From Paeniglutamicibacter antarcticus_C (GTDB taxonomy: Bacteria > Actinomycetota > Actinomycetes > Actinomycetales > Micrococcaceae): DNA of 64,000 nucleotides. A program made the position numbers and the translations under genes. How positions within the stretch are numbered: position 1 is the stretch's first letter; every line of letters starts with the position of its first letter. The DNA lies in NCBI RefSeq assembly GCF_039544305.1, contig NZ_BAABLK010000037.1, forward strand, positions 124,001-188,000. Reading direction: 5' to 3'. Shown piece after piece: positions 63,999 through 64,000 of this stretch. The notes below the pieces were generated by a model. That model had not been told where the DNA came from. It did no database searches and saw only the letters and a list, made by a program, of their open reading frames with translations.

Positions 63999-64000
63999 TC

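Overview
The window is GC-rich actinobacterial chromosome. Gene styles (Tat lipoprotein PotD, Micrococcaceae-like permeases, frequent ATGA/GTGA start-stop overlaps, GTG/TTG starts) suggest a soil or plant-associated member of the Micrococcaceae (Arthrobacter, Paeniglutamicibacter or Glutamicibacter type). That placement is inference; no rRNA or tRNA gene is present to confirm it.

Layout. (1) 1-1.2 kb: the end of a cytochrome P450 gene, translationally coupled to bioD. (2) 1.3-11.4 kb: a TetR regulator, a promoter with a perfect palindromic operator, and a tightly packed polyamine/amine catabolic operon: amidohydrolase, PotA-PotD-PotB-PotC importer, FAD amine oxidoreductase, cupin, aminoaldehyde dehydrogenase. 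It is closed by a very strong hairpin. (3) 11.5-12.3 kb: a heliorhodopsin gene. (4) 13.2-18.6 kb: a second putrescine-type locus with an APC permease, an Lrp/AsnC regulator and a class III aminotransferase. It is decaying: its aldehyde dehydrogenase is a multiply broken paralogue of the intact one at 9.9 kb, and a permease tail relic follows. (5) 18.9-24.4 kb: a class I P450 system (P450, [2Fe-2S] ferredoxin, ferredoxin reductase) followed by an MHS-family importer and divergent from a LysR regulator. (6) 24.6-29.9 kb: a 14-TM drug exporter and a two-gene glycosyltransferase operon whose first protein appears to join a HEAT-like repeat region to a GT4 domain. (7) 30.1-33.3 kb: UPF0158 protein, M20 amidohydrolase, and an IS630-family element with complete ends and an amber-interrupted transposase.

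(8) 33.5-39.9 kb: a 2102-residue protein with DUF4011, split SF1 helicase, REase-like and DUF3320 regions, the best anti-phage defence candidate in the window (Hhe-like). (9) 40-45.7 kb: BCCT transporter, MerR regulator with a striking inverted repeat, SulP anion transporter, NhaA antiporter; this is an osmo/ion homeostasis block. (10) 46-53.2 kb: a DUF4956/VTC polyphosphate-polymerase-like pair behind a perfect 20-bp palindrome, an orphan Vsr endonuclease, DUF998 protein, two copies of a roughly 110-125 bp hairpin repeat, an MFS transporter, a pRiA4b ORF-3-like protein and a GIY-YIG-like protein. (11) 53.4-54.9 kb: a graveyard in which a solute-binding lipoprotein pseudogene is fused to the tail of an alpha/beta hydrolase. 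(12) 54.9-64 kb: Dps, a UvrA2-like protein lacking the UvrB-binding domain, a membrane protein, an ohrR-ohr-doxX-MDR oxidative stress operon, a zinc alcohol dehydrogenase and a truncated ORF at the window edge.

Themes: use of polyamines/amines as carbon or nitrogen source (two loci, one intact and one decaying), redox and stress protection (Dps, Ohr, UvrA2), membrane ion homeostasis, and accessory or defence genes around an insertion sequence. The most attention-worthy items are the Hhe-like giant protein, the heliorhodopsin, the HEAT-GT4/GT1 operon, the TetR-controlled amidohydrolase-polyamine operon and the hairpin repeat family.
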